Shown here: in pieces, positions 9,063 through 16,807 of the stretch | How positions within the stretch are numbered: position 1 is the first letter of the stretch | Layout of the letters: each line of letters begins with the position of its first letter | IMG/VR virus record: IMGVR_UViG_3300020174_001540 | Span: 22,826 to 86,825 of that record | Length of the DNA: 64,000 nucleotides | Source of the DNA: a virus | Direction: 5' to 3' (one strand) | Translations under genes and position numbers: made by a program | The notes under the pieces: model-generated | Told to the model about the DNA's origin: nothing | The model's database searches: none | Seen by the model: only the letters and a program-made list of their open reading frames with translations

Positions 9063-10297
9063 TACATACCTCGAATAGCAATAGTTGAATTTAAACCACC
9101 AAACGCAAAGTTATTACTGATTGCAACATCAACCTTCTTTTCCTTTGCGGTATTTGGTACGACGTCAAGATCACATTCAGGATCAGGTTCTTCATAATTA
9201 ATTGTTGGTGCAATAATGCCATCGTTTACTGCCATAATTGCCGCAAGTAATTCAACTGCACCTGTTCCGCCAATACAATGTCCGTGCATAGATTTGGTTG
9301 AACTTACACTCAATTTATGAGCATGGTCACCGAATGTTTGTTTGATAGCATCAATTTCAGTTCTATCATTTGGAACTGTGCCTGTACCATGAGCATTTAT
9401 ATAATCAACTTGTTCTGGGTTAATTGATGCATCTTTGAGGCATTTTTTCATTGATCTAATCAATCCTGAAACTTCAGGCATCACAAGATCACTTGAGTCT
9501 GCAGTACACGCCGCACCTAATACTTCACAGATGATATTTGCACCACGATTTTTAGCATGCCAATATTCTTCAAAGACAAATACACCTGCGCCTTCACCGT
9601 GAACAATACCTTGACGCCCAAGAGAAAACGGTCGACAGTAACCTGGGCTTACAACGCGCAAACCTTCCCATGCTTTCATTCCTGATAGATTTAGAATTGC
9701 TTCTGAACCACCTGTCAGCATAACAGGAGCCATACCGTATTTAACCATATGGAATGCTTGTGTCATTGCGTGGTTAGCAGAAGCACATCCTGACGTTACA
9801 GTAAATGATGGACCTTTGATATTATGTTCCATTGAGATATGGCAAACAGGAGCATTACCCATAACACGTGGAATAATAAAAGGATTAGCACGGCGTTTTG
9901 GATTATCAGATGCAAAGTAATTATGATATGTCCGTTCCCAGGTTTCAGCGCCACCACTACCGTTACCCATAATAATACCTGCTTCCTCAGCAAGTTCACC
10001 ATCAAATTCTAAACCTGATTGTTCTACTGCCTCGCGGGCTGCAAGTATATTGAGTTGTGTAAACCTATCAAAGATTGCAATTTGCATTCTTGTCCAATGG
10101 TCTTTTTCATCATAGCCTTTAATTTGGCCACCACGAGTGTAGCGCATATTTTGAATTTCTATGATGTTTTGGAGTTCGCTAATGCCGTCGGTGCCTTCGG
10201 CCATTGCTTTCATTGTATCTTGGGCAGTCCATCCTAAAGAATTTATAGTGCCCATGCCTGTAATAACAACACGGTTAGTCTGTCTTGTTGAGCTCAT
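9062..10297 (-). CDS. fabF: beta-ketoacyl-ACP synthase (FabF/KAS II-like)
   Basis: Condenses malonyl-ACP with acyl-ACP in fatty-acid elongation. The N-terminus is VVITGMGTINSLG. The catalytic Cys is in VTSGCASANHA (about residue 171), the first His in NAHGTGTVPND (about 303) and the second in MHGHCIGGTGAVE (about 340), so the Cys-His-His triad is intact. The length, 411 aa from the ATG at 10297, is that of a full FabF. It is an unusual gene for a phage and a clear host-derived metabolic gene. It overlaps the small upstream gene. Confidence 0.93.
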   Translation of the reverse strand: MSSTRQTNRVVITGMGTINSLGWTAQDTMKAMAEGTDGISELQNIIEIQNMRYTRGGQIKGYDEKDHWTRMQIAIFDRFTQLNILAAREAVEQSGLEFDGELAEEAGIIMGNGSGGAETWERTYHNYFASDNPKRRANPFIIPRVMGNAPVCHISMEHNIKGPSFTVTSGCASANHAMTQAFHMVKYGMAPVMLTGGSEAILNLSGMKAWEGLRVVSPGYCRPFSLGRQGIVHGEGAGVFVFEEYWHAKNRGANIICEVLGAACTADSSDLVMPEVSGLIRSMKKCLKDASINPEQVDYINAHGTGTVPNDRTEIDAIKQTFGDHAHKLSVSSTKSMHGHCIGGTGAVELLAAIMAVNDGIIAPTINYEEPDPECDLDVVPNTAKEKKVDVAISNNFAFGGLNSTIAIRGM

Positions 10298-10478
10298 CAA
10301 TTAATGTTTTCCTTTTTTCACTACCCATTGCTCCATCAAAAAGTGATTTGGCAGAAGTCATAAGACAACTGCCGAGCATTAGGATTTCTTCATTATCATC
10401 ACACATCATAATAAGCCGATCTATTTCAGAATTAAAATAAGTCATTCTTTTTACAACGTGGCGTACGGAATGTGGCAT
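10275..10478 (-). CDS. small hypothetical protein
   Basis: A 67-residue, mostly helical protein (YFNSEIDRLIMMCDDNEEIL). Its start overlaps the stop of the upstream gene (TAATG), and its end overlaps the FabF start by 23 bases, a chain of translational coupling that supports it being real. No domain recognised. Confidence 0.6.
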   Translation of the reverse strand: MPHSVRHVVKRMTYFNSEIDRLIMMCDDNEEILMLGSCLMTSAKSLFDGAMGSEKRKTLIDELNKTD

Positions 10479-10750
10479 TACTCTTCAACGAGCTCCACTG
10501 AAATAACTTTCTTTACTTTAATACCATCCCACCGATCCTTGCGGATATCGTAACAACCAGTATGAGAAGGTGTCAACACAGGTGGATTGTTTATGCGGCC
10601 GCGCTTGTTTGGCATATCAGGAATTAGTTCAGGCTTGAGTGTGTAATGCTTACTGCGTGTACCAGTTTTATCATTACGTTCCCAGGTGACAAGGCATTCG
10701 CCTTCCTGTAATTTAGCTTTAAATGCTGCTTTACTCCATGTCCCTAGCAT
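10478..10750 (-). CDS. small hypothetical phage protein, possible DUF2693-like
   Basis: A 90-residue basic protein. The end, CYDIRKDRWDGIKVKKVISV, resembles the W-D-x-x-K-x-x-W-R short beta pattern of T4-type DUF2693 proteins, and the N-terminus has a YTLKPEL strand after a charged turn. This family assignment is tentative. The gene overlaps both neighbours, as is usual in this early block. Confidence 0.6.
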   Translation of the reverse strand: MLGTWSKAAFKAKLQEGECLVTWERNDKTGTRSKHYTLKPELIPDMPNKRGRINNPPVLTPSHTGCYDIRKDRWDGIKVKKVISVELVEE

Positions 10751-10967
10751 CGGATTCTCCTATCATTCGTTTTTCCATATTTTCTTTTACGTCCATTACT
10801 TTTTCATTTTCAATTATATTAATAATGATATTAGTAATGTCTAAATCTTTTTGTAGGAAAGACATTTTGGTTTTTATTTTTTCAATCTGTGCTCGATAAA
10901 ATTCAAGCTCTTTTTCTTTTCTGAGTTTTGTCTCGATAACATCTGATATTCGTATTAATTTACTCAT
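10731..10967 (-). CDS. small coiled-coil protein
   Basis: A 78-residue protein dominated by a heptad-rich charged helix (LRKEKELEFYRAQIEKIKT). No ribosome site is obvious before the ATG. The function is unknown. It lies between the hydroxymethylase and the DUF2693-like gene. Confidence 0.6.
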   Translation of the reverse strand: MSKLIRISDVIETKLRKEKELEFYRAQIEKIKTKMSFLQKDLDITNIIINIIENEKVMDVKENMEKRMIGESDARDME

Positions 10968-10975
10968 GGATATAT

Positions 10976-11674
10976 TTATACAACAAGATCAAAATGACGT
11001 TCGTATACGTGCAAGTTCATCACTTGCCATGTCAGCATGCCTTTTTCAATAGTAAAGTGTTTATTACCAGGAAGCTCACAACGGCTGTTCCATCGAGTAA
11101 CAAGTTGATCCATTAGGTATTGAGCCCATGCGTAATCATTCTTGTAACCAAATACAACATCATTAGAACGCATTTGCGATACCATATGTAGAATACCATC
11201 ACGGATATAGAATGTTTGAGCGTTGGTACAAATGAAATCAGACTTACCGTTTTCATCAAACTCAACCCAGATAGATGGACGATTGTAAACCATTTGAGCA
11301 CGACGGCTGTCAGGATTACGCCACAGTTCATCAAAAGCATTTTCAAATTGATTGAAATACTTTGGTGAATTTACAAGGTGACCGTAGTTTGAATTGATTT
11401 CACCGTTTGGATCAGCAGCATATTGCCATGCCGCAGGTGGTTCTTTAGATGGTCCGTAAATATCATTAATATTTGTTGAACCTGATTTGTACCATTCCAA
11501 TTCTGATTCAATATAACTTTGACTTGGTTTACCAAAGATTGCTGGTTCAGTTGCAAGAAAGTTTGCACCGATTAATTCAATAGTACGTTGGCCTGTTTTA
11601 TCAATAGTGAATGCTTCATCTTTAAGCTCACCTTTGAAAAACTCACGGATATCATATACGCTATCAATTCTCAT
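10976..11674 (-). CDS. 42: dCMP hydroxymethylase (T4 gp42-like)
   Basis: Converts dCMP to 5-hydroxymethyl-dCMP using methylene-tetrahydrofolate, the first step of hydroxymethylcytosine DNA. The fold is that of thymidylate synthase. GEINSNYG (about 91-98), NPDSRRAQMVYNRPS (about 120-134), the catalytic Cys in SDFICTN (Cys149) and MRSNDVVFGYKNDYAW (168-183) match T4 gp42. Asp180 stands where thymidylate synthases have Asn, the residue that sets cytosine over uracil preference. A near-perfect promoter and an AAAAGGAC ribosome site precede it. Confidence 0.93.
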   Translation of the reverse strand: MRIDSVYDIREFFKGELKDEAFTIDKTGQRTIELIGANFLATEPAIFGKPSQSYIESELEWYKSGSTNINDIYGPSKEPPAAWQYAADPNGEINSNYGHLVNSPKYFNQFENAFDELWRNPDSRRAQMVYNRPSIWVEFDENGKSDFICTNAQTFYIRDGILHMVSQMRSNDVVFGYKNDYAWAQYLMDQLVTRWNSRCELPGNKHFTIEKGMLTWQVMNLHVYERHFDLVV

Positions 11675-12171
11675 GCGAATGTCCTTTTATAGTTTGACTT
11701 GTCTATTTCTTTAATTCTATTATACAACGGTTCGTTATTAATGTCAATAATTTTATTAAATGTTTCGAGCGCAAATCCTGCGGTATGCCTATTGTCTCGT
11801 TTGTTTTGAATAACTCTAAACCTACGTTGACCAGGTGGAGGTGCTTCCCATAATGTAACAAGCTTTGATCCAGGCCGTGGGTTTTGAACAATAATCCATC
11901 GGTCGGCATTTAAACACTTATCAAGTTGATTACTTACGGCACCACCTTTAGTTGTTGTAATCGGAACAGTAAATGCCTCATACGTTTCCATGTTAGGTAC
12001 TTTAAAATGGTAATAAATTGTTTGGAATTTAACTTCGGTATGTCTGCCGTCAATCATCATATCCTTTGACATATCAAACGGATCTTCCGACATTTCAACT
12101 TTGCAATTTTGCATTTCAAAGTATTCTTTTACAATACGTTCACCTAATTTACCTAACCGTTCTATGCTCAT
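11671..12171 (-). CDS. putative PD-(D/E)XK-type nuclease
   Basis: A 166-residue protein beginning with an RLGKLGERIVKEYFEMQNC helix, followed by D..MMIDGRHTEVKFQ, an arrangement like the Asp...Glu-x-Lys core of PD-(D/E)XK nucleases with the helix supplying an additional acid. The rest has no clear motif. It could be a restriction-like or DNA-repair nuclease; the assignment rests on this short pattern. It overlaps both neighbours by four bases. Confidence 0.5.
   Translation of the reverse strand: MSIERLGKLGERIVKEYFEMQNCKVEMSEDPFDMSKDMMIDGRHTEVKFQTIYYHFKVPNMETYEAFTVPITTTKGGAVSNQLDKCLNADRWIIVQNPRPGSKLVTLWEAPPPGQRRFRVIQNKRDNRHTAGFALETFNKIIDINNEPLYNRIKEIDKSNYKRTFA
11719..11747 (-). promoter_or_regulatory. 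consensus sigma70 promoter for dCMP hydroxymethylase
   Basis: On the minus strand TTGACA, 17 bases, TATAAT: both hexamers perfect. It lies inside the 3' end of the preceding gene and would start RNA about 38 bases before the hydroxymethylase ATG, leaving AAAAGGAC in the leader. Confidence 0.8.
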
Positions 12172-12479
12172 TTTTTAAACCTATCATCAGTATCAATTGG
12201 ATCAGACTCAATTGTTGTCATAACAAGAATCATCATTTGAGTTAAGGCATGAGACAAATGTGGCAAACCTGATTCAGGATCTTGATCTTCACCTGACATA
12301 TATGCTAACAAATGACGCTGAATAGATGAGTAATGACGAGAGACAGGAAACTTTTCAATGTCTTGTCGCCAATTGTTTTCACCGTACTTTTCAGCACCAA
12401 AACCAAATACCTTTGCTGCTTCGATAATAGCTTCAGGTGGAACTAAATGGATTTTGGGTTTGTCATTATCATACTTCAT
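12168..12479 (-). CDS. MazG-like nucleotide pyrophosphohydrolase (dATP/dGTP type)
   Basis: A 103-residue protein of the phage DUF5664-type family. KYDNDKPKIHLVPPEAI starts it, GFGAEKYGENNWR lies near 26-38, and HLLAYMSGEDQDPESGLPH near 56-74 is the acidic metal-binding core. Relatives hydrolyse dNTPs to dNMPs and help set phage nucleotide pools. A second MazG-like gene occurs at 61524-61934. Confidence 0.82.
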   Translation of the reverse strand: MKYDNDKPKIHLVPPEAIIEAAKVFGFGAEKYGENNWRQDIEKFPVSRHYSSIQRHLLAYMSGEDQDPESGLPHLSHALTQMMILVMTTIESDPIDTDDRFKK

Positions 12480-12999
12480 TACGAGAGCCTCTGCCTTTTA
12501 TTTGAGAATTGAGTAGTGGCTGATAATGGTCAATAGATGCATCTTCAATTAATGGAGCAATCTTTAAGTCATAATCAGCGGTGTTAATGTATTTTATCAC
12601 AACATCCATAGTTTGTAAACCATTTTCTTTTAGATATTGTCTATATTTTCTACCTGTTACTTCATGGTGTGAGTCAGGTTTAGTAAACGAACTGCGGTGA
12701 TTGCCTATCCGTGCATGGATTGAAGAAGTCTTACCATCCGTTTTGCCAATATAAAGTATTTTACCTGTGGATTTTTCTTGCCACATATAAACACCTTTAT
12801 GTTCAAATGCAGCTATGCGCCTACCGTGATTACAGCGACGCAATGGAGTTACAATATCAGCTTTATATTCTGTCTTATAACCATGCTCTATGATTTGTAA
12901 ACAGACTTCACCGTATTCTATGGCTTCCTCCCAATACTCTTCAATATTGGAAAGAATTTTATCTTGCAGCAAAGCCGCAAGGTCATCAAGTTTTGACAT
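12469..12999 (-). CDS. GIY-YIG family endonuclease
   Basis: A 176-residue protein. The GIY-YIG core is GVYMWQEKSTGKILYIGKT near 69-87, followed by an HARIGNH arginine helix. The Glu expected later may be in the LIEDASIDHYQPLLN segment, whose final Asn is also a family feature. An AAAGGA site precedes the start. It may be a free-standing homing or repair endonuclease; no split gene or intron is visible beside it. Confidence 0.8.
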   Translation of the reverse strand: MSKLDDLAALLQDKILSNIEEYWEEAIEYGEVCLQIIEHGYKTEYKADIVTPLRRCNHGRRIAAFEHKGVYMWQEKSTGKILYIGKTDGKTSSIHARIGNHRSSFTKPDSHHEVTGRKYRQYLKENGLQTMDVVIKYINTADYDLKIAPLIEDASIDHYQPLLNSQIKGRGSRNEV

Positions 13000-13011
13000 A
13001 ACGTCAGTCCT

Positions 13012-13173
13012 TTATGATTTGTGGTTACGATCCTGTAACCCAATCTTTTTAGCACCTTTATTCCAGGCACCTGATTTACCACGCCATGTTTTGAAGCGTT
13101 TCTTTGACGGTTCACATTTTGTAATGGAACCGCCTTCAGAGACAAACTTTTTTACAAGATCTTTATAATCCAT
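13012..13173 (-). CDS. small basic protein
   Basis: A 53-residue lysine-rich protein ending in RNHKS. The KTWRGKSGAWNKGAKK segment suggests nucleic-acid binding. Its ATG overlaps the stop of the upstream gene in a TAATG junction. Another frame is open across the same stretch, but this one has the coupling and a typical phage composition. Unknown function. Confidence 0.6.
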   Translation of the reverse strand: MDYKDLVKKFVSEGGSITKCEPSKKRFKTWRGKSGAWNKGAKKIGLQDRNHKS

Positions 13174-13439
13174 TATGAATAATCCCGGATGTAAACGTCG
13201 TAATGAGTTGCATTTTCAGCAGGTGTGTCATAAGCCCAAGAATTTTTGCGAGGACCGCGAGGACGAATACGAAGTCCTTGTGTTTTTTGGTTAAAAATAC
13301 AAAATCTGCGGGCACGTTTGATAAAACCGTTGCGTTCAACAAGTATTTTTTTAAGGTTTGCAATCTCAGGATCATCAAGAGATTTACAAGTAAAACGATA
13401 GTCAGAAGAAGAGCGGTTTTTGTAAGTTACATAAGCCAT
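13173..13439 (-). CDS. small basic hypothetical protein
   Basis: An 88-residue protein with central KKILVERNGFIKRARRF and RIRPRGPRKNSWAY. The ATG at 13439 was chosen because an AAAGGAAC site precedes it. The upstream ATG at 13466 would lie at or before the transcription start of the promoter at 13469-13497. It looks like an early small DNA-associated protein, but its role is unknown. Confidence 0.7.
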   Translation of the reverse strand: MAYVTYKNRSSSDYRFTCKSLDDPEIANLKKILVERNGFIKRARRFCIFNQKTQGLRIRPRGPRKNSWAYDTPAENATHYDVYIRDYS

Positions 13440-13468
13440 GATATAGTTCCTTTTCATTTGATACAATC

Positions 13469-13497
13469 AATATAACTGATTCTAAAGCATTTGTCAA
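13469..13497 (-). promoter_or_regulatory. sigma70-like early promoter, TAGAATCAGT spacer class
   Basis: TTGACA, 17 bases, TATATT on the minus strand. The spacer ends in TTTAGAATCAGT directly before the -10, a sequence shared with five other minus-strand promoters in this window. Confidence 0.78.
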
Positions 13498-13511
13498 TAG
13501 TTAATTTGAAA

Positions 13512-13673
13512 TTAAATCAAATTAAGTAGACCTGCTGTACCTAAAAACAAAATTAAACCTGTTAATGACCATGCCAATACTTCTAACTCAGCACCAACTT
13601 TTTTGTCATCCACAATATATGCACCAAACAGTCCACCTGCAATCATACCTGCTATAATAAAAACTACTTCCAT
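13512..13673 (-). CDS. small two-helix membrane protein
   Basis: A 53-residue protein with two hydrophobic stretches, VVFIIAGMIAGGLFGAYIV and LTGLILFLGTAGLLNLI, joined by a short charged loop containing DDKKVGAELE. It probably sits in the inner membrane. A GGAG-type site precedes the start. Unknown function. Confidence 0.65.
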   Translation of the reverse strand: MEVVFIIAGMIAGGLFGAYIVDDKKVGAELEVLAWSLTGLILFLGTAGLLNLI

Positions 13674-13676
13674 CGC

Positions 13677-13910
13677 TTACTCCTTAAGTTGGAATTTTGA
13701 ACTAAATCCAACCGCGTCTTGTTTATATTCAAAAAAGAATGTATCTTCATATACATCTGTAAATTTTCGGTGCACCCATTGCTGTTTATGCAATTGCACT
13801 TTGCACCATTGAGTGGCTGCCCACCTATTATCCGAATGAATGGCAACGGCGTAAAAATTACCGCTGCTCATCCATCGTTGTTTATGATCTGCTATTTCTT
13901 GTGGCGTCAT
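13677..13910 (-). CDS. hypothetical protein
   Basis: A 77-residue protein rich in Trp, His and aromatic residues (DNRWAATQW, HKQQWVHRKF). The start at 13910 has AAGGA at good spacing and forms an ATGA overlap with the upstream stop, so it is preferred over the ATG at 13916. No family recognised. Confidence 0.65.
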   Translation of the reverse strand: MTPQEIADHKQRWMSSGNFYAVAIHSDNRWAATQWCKVQLHKQQWVHRKFTDVYEDTFFFEYKQDAVGFSSKFQLKE

Positions 13911-14308
13911 ACCCATTCCTTATATTCAACAATACCCAACAGATCTTCAATTAATTTCTTACCATATTTAGTAAACAAAATTCCTTGTTCCCATACAAAA
14001 TGCTCAACATCTTGACTATGATAAAAGGTTTCTTGACCAGTAATCCAACTTAATGCTGTTTTACGGTCACCGGCACCAAGGCTGATAACATCTTGAACGC
14101 GTGCTTCAAACTTTGCAACATCTCGTTCTTCCTGAGATTTTGTTTCAGCCATTTGGATATCAAGGGCACGGCAATACTCATCCCACGTTTTTTGTTTTTC
14201 CGCAGGTGTACAGTTATTCCAATCATCCCAATATGCACCACGAGGTCTATAACCATAAACTTCTTTGTGTAAATCTGAAATACAATCATCTGAATATGTA
14301 TAAGTCAT
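13907..14308 (-). CDS. hypothetical early protein
   Basis: A 133-residue acidic protein. CISDLHKEVYGYRPRG near the N-terminus matches a small-protein type common in marine T4-like phages. The start at 14308 has AAAGGAG upstream and fits the promoter at 14334-14362, whereas the in-frame ATG at 14362 would fall in the promoter itself. Function unknown. Confidence 0.75.
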   Translation of the reverse strand: MTYTYSDDCISDLHKEVYGYRPRGAYWDDWNNCTPAEKQKTWDEYCRALDIQMAETKSQEERDVAKFEARVQDVISLGAGDRKTALSWITGQETFYHSQDVEHFVWEQGILFTKYGKKLIEDLLGIVEYKEWV

Positions 14309-14333
14309 TGTTTGCTCCTTTGTTGATGATTCC

Positions 14334-14362
14334 AATATAACTGATTCTAAACCAAATGTCAA
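14334..14362 (-). promoter_or_regulatory. sigma70-like early promoter, TAGAATCAGT spacer class
   Basis: TTGACA, 17 bases, TATATT on the minus strand, with the TTTAGAATCAGT spacer end. It would start RNA near 14327, about 19 bases before the ATG at 14308. Confidence 0.78.
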
Positions 14363-14393
14363 TAGGAAACATCATTTTTTAGTAGATAAATCT

Positions 14394-14422
14394 ATGATAA
14401 CACAGCTATGATAGTCTGTCAA
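14394..14422 (-). promoter_or_regulatory. second upstream sigma70-like promoter
   Basis: TTGACA, 17 bases, TATCAT on the minus strand, 60 bases upstream of the previous promoter. It lacks the TAGAATCAGT spacer. The two could act in tandem. Confidence 0.5.
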
Positions 14423-14449
14423 CAAAATAAATAAGACATGGAGGAGTAA

Positions 14450-14551
14450 ATGAAACTAAAGTATAGAATCAAGTTCTTTATGTCTAAATTAAAGTTTTGG
14501 AAAAAAGGAAGTTACGGTAAAGGTACGTTCATCTACGAAGATGATGATTAG
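14450..14551 (+). CDS. tiny basic/acidic protein
   Basis: A 33-residue plus-strand reading frame with a strong GGAG site six bases before the ATG. The N-terminal half is basic (KLKYRIKFFMSKLKFWKK) and it ends in YEDDD. It lies alone between minus-strand operons, and its end overlaps the sulfotransferase 3' end. The ribosome site is the main support. Confidence 0.5.
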   Translation: MKLKYRIKFFMSKLKFWKKGSYGKGTFIYEDDD

Positions 14552-15143
14552 GTTCATAATTAAATGTTTTGATATCTCTTTCATACCAATCTCCTATATC
14601 ATTTATAAGCTTAGGAGTCCAAAGATTAGGGTAATCGCCTGTGACATTATACTTTTCTTGTAGTTCAACGCTGAAATAGTTTTTTACATCTTTCTTTAAA
14701 GTCTCAGTTTTCATCACATGGCACATTATTTTCCCATCATCGTTAGTAATGTGGTCTAATTGATTATGCCAATGAAGATGTGGTCTGTGCCATGTGAACG
14801 GCATTTCTATAAGTCTGTGCCTATCTTCAATAAATGCCTCAAAGCTTGAAAGATCAGTACCATGAACCTCATAATCTCTTGTCTTTGCATGCCAATAGCG
14901 AGAAGCTGTTCTCTGCCATGGATTTCTTACAACAGCAAATGCTTCAAACTTATCTCTATATTCTGGGTAAAGGTCTTTCCATCTACTATGCTCAGCTCCT
15001 GGATATCCAATAACTTTTAAGCCCTGAATATAATCATAGTCTTTTAATTTATCTACAGTGTTAATGATAATTTGAGACTTTAGTGCGTTGCAATATCTTA
15101 TAGAGAACCCACCTGTCTTTGGAATATGAATAAAAATTTTCAT
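14529..15143 (-). CDS. sulfotransferase family protein
   Basis: Transfers sulfate from PAPS. In 204 residues, FIHIPKTGGFSIRYC at 4-18 is the 5'-phosphosulfate loop, and FAVVRNPWQRTASRYWHA near 75-92 is the 3'-phosphate binding block with Arg and Ser. The acceptor is unknown, but the neighbours suggest a carbohydrate or small modified molecule. It starts a run of overlapping modification genes that continues to 23572. Confidence 0.85.
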   Translation of the reverse strand: MKIFIHIPKTGGFSIRYCNALKSQIIINTVDKLKDYDYIQGLKVIGYPGAEHSRWKDLYPEYRDKFEAFAVVRNPWQRTASRYWHAKTRDYEVHGTDLSSFEAFIEDRHRLIEMPFTWHRPHLHWHNQLDHITNDDGKIMCHVMKTETLKKDVKNYFSVELQEKYNVTGDYPNLWTPKLINDIGDWYERDIKTFNYEPNHHLRR

Positions 15144-15595
15144 AATCTATATACTGCGTATGCATTCTCTCCGTGTTTAAATGTCATCCACTCAGTCATA
15201 CGAATGAACCCAAACTCTTCAGCATGAGAAAATGTAGGCCTACGAGGTAAACACCATAAAAACTCACAACCTTCTCTTCTTCCTTGGTCTGCCACAGCTT
15301 GCCACATTATTTGAGATAACTTTTGTCTTCTATAATCTTCATCTACCCACACTCCACGTCCTCTATAATAAGTTTCTGAAGTCTTGTGTCCTGAGTTTGA
15401 AGCTATAAGTTTATCTCCGTCATACAAGCCCCAGTAGGTGGCTTTATATTTTGTAAATATTTCTTTATTGTTTCCAAGTTCAGGAAAAGTCATATCAGAA
15501 ATATAATAGTGCTCATTCCCAGGCCACAACTTGTCCCAGGCTTCTTTAATCTGTTCTTTGGTTATTTCTCTAAGCTGATAATTCTGCATAGTCAT
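15140..15595 (-). CDS. GNAT-family N-acetyltransferase
   Basis: A 151-residue protein. GVWVDEDYRRQKLSQIMWQA near 93-112 is the acetyl-CoA binding motif A (the Q/RxxGxG/A loop is degenerate here, RRQKLS), and EFGFIRM near 133 is the usual C-terminal strand. It overlaps the sulfotransferase by four bases and the upstream oxygenase by 26. Substrate unknown. Confidence 0.75.
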   Translation of the reverse strand: MTMQNYQLREITKEQIKEAWDKLWPGNEHYYISDMTFPELGNNKEIFTKYKATYWGLYDGDKLIASNSGHKTSETYYRGRGVWVDEDYRRQKLSQIMWQAVADQGRREGCEFLWCLPRRPTFSHAEEFGFIRMTEWMTFKHGENAYAVYRL

Positions 15596-16118
15596 TCAGT
15601 ACATTTACTACAAGGTGTATTCTATCTTCTTTACTTGAATTGAAGGCAGTGTGCTTTAACATAGTATTGGTTAAATACCACGTGTCTTGTTTGAGATGCA
15701 TAATCTCATCATCTATAACCATAAAGCATCCTTCCTGTGTTTTTACAGGATAGTGTATTCTTATTTGAGAATCAGTATGCCATGATAAACAAGTAAACGG
15801 TAAAGATTTCATTAATCTGACTCTACCGATTTTATATCTTTCATTCAACATATTATAAACAGTTTCAAGTACGGTGCCACGGAACACTGAGCACACGGTG
15901 TTGAAATCTTGTTCCTTGAGTTCTGTTTCTCGCAATGGTACTATAGTCTGACCATTTTTATAAACCTTTTTTGACCAATCATATTTCAAACTACCACATG
16001 CCATCTTTGTGTTATCAGGTGCATCCGATGTAGTTGTAATACCGATCTGTGTTTGACCATCCCATTCAATATGATCTAATGTAAATGGCGGTAATTCTAA
16101 TTCAGTAAAATTTTTCAT
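15570..16118 (-). CDS. aspartyl/asparaginyl hydroxylase-like 2OG-Fe(II) oxygenase
   Basis: A 182-residue protein. SWHTDSQIRIHYPV near 113-126 holds the HxD iron pair and the R/H substrate residues of the Asp/Asn beta-hydroxylase family. The distal iron His is in LKHTAFNSSKEDRIHLVV near the end. It hydroxylates a peptide side chain in known relatives; the target here is unknown. Overlaps both neighbours. Confidence 0.78.
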   Translation of the reverse strand: MKNFTELELPPFTLDHIEWDGQTQIGITTTSDAPDNTKMACGSLKYDWSKKVYKNGQTIVPLRETELKEQDFNTVCSVFRGTVLETVYNMLNERYKIGRVRLMKSLPFTCLSWHTDSQIRIHYPVKTQEGCFMVIDDEIMHLKQDTWYLTNTMLKHTAFNSSKEDRIHLVVNVLNDYAELSA

Positions 16119-16807
16119 GGTTCAATCACAAGAAAAGGATATTCTAATTCGTGTACGATTTGAATAGTACCACCAAGATGGCCTAATACGAACGGTGGTC
16201 TATACATTGTCAAAAATGTTTGGCATGGAGTATTATTTGCTTGTATCTGATCTCGTATCAATACATTGTTATCGGTAAGATAAGCTATGTTTGTATCGGT
16301 CTCATTCTCTAAGTTACGTATATCAATACTTGACCCATCTCTTTCAACACGTGCCTTATAAAACCTATCAAGTAATTTTGTACTATTCGTTCCGATAAGA
16401 CTGATGATGATTTTCTTATAGGTAAATGTTTCTTTCATCCACCGAACGGTTTGTTTGAACTCATTAAAATCTGTATGGGTAAATACACTAAACGCAAAAA
16501 TAATATCTTGCTTTGTATTGATATTGGGAAACGGTTCGTCGAGATTACCAGTCTGATTATAAACTTTATTATATTTGTTATAGTGAAAAAAGTTAGCATC
16601 AGGATAATTTTTTGCACCAACATCCAATGCACCTTTATCAACATCAACACAAGTATAGTTACTTTGTTTGATTGGAAAATTATCAAACGATAATAGGTTA
16701 CCTTGATTGCCACCCCAATCTAAAAATGTTGTTGTACTTGATAAATCATCAACCTCTAAAAGGCTGTTAAGACTGATTACCGATTTTTCTACCGGGTATA
16801 AATCCAT
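16115..16807 (-). CDS. SAM-dependent methyltransferase
   Basis: A 230-residue class I methyltransferase. TFLDWGGNQGNLLSF near 27-41 is the SAM-binding motif I, TCVDVDKGALDVG near 51-63 supplies the motif II acid, and IIFAFSVFTHTDF follows. It is probably a small-molecule or sugar methyltransferase given its neighbours. The start overlaps the QueC-like gene by 41 bases. Confidence 0.72.
   Translation of the reverse strand: MDLYPVEKSVISLNSLLEVDDLSSTTTFLDWGGNQGNLLSFDNFPIKQSNYTCVDVDKGALDVGAKNYPDANFFHYNKYNKVYNQTGNLDEPFPNINTKQDIIFAFSVFTHTDFNEFKQTVRWMKETFTYKKIIISLIGTNSTKLLDRFYKARVERDGSSIDIRNLENETDTNIAYLTDNNVLIRDQIQANNTPCQTFLTMYRPPFVLGHLGGTIQIVHELEYPFLVIEP

Noticed and set aside
10973-10980. TATAAATA late box on the minus strand before the 78-aa gene
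   Set aside because: It would start RNA at or after the ATG, leaving no leader, and the gene lies in an early block; it is probably chance or part of the hydroxymethylase end.
12469-12999. GIY-YIG gene as part of a group I intron
   Set aside because: No neighbouring gene is split and no intron core sequence was seen.
12918-13145. A 75-codon minus-strand frame overlapping the 53-aa basic protein
   Set aside because: The overlapping frame with TAATG coupling to its neighbour is the better candidate; this one runs into the GIY-YIG gene.
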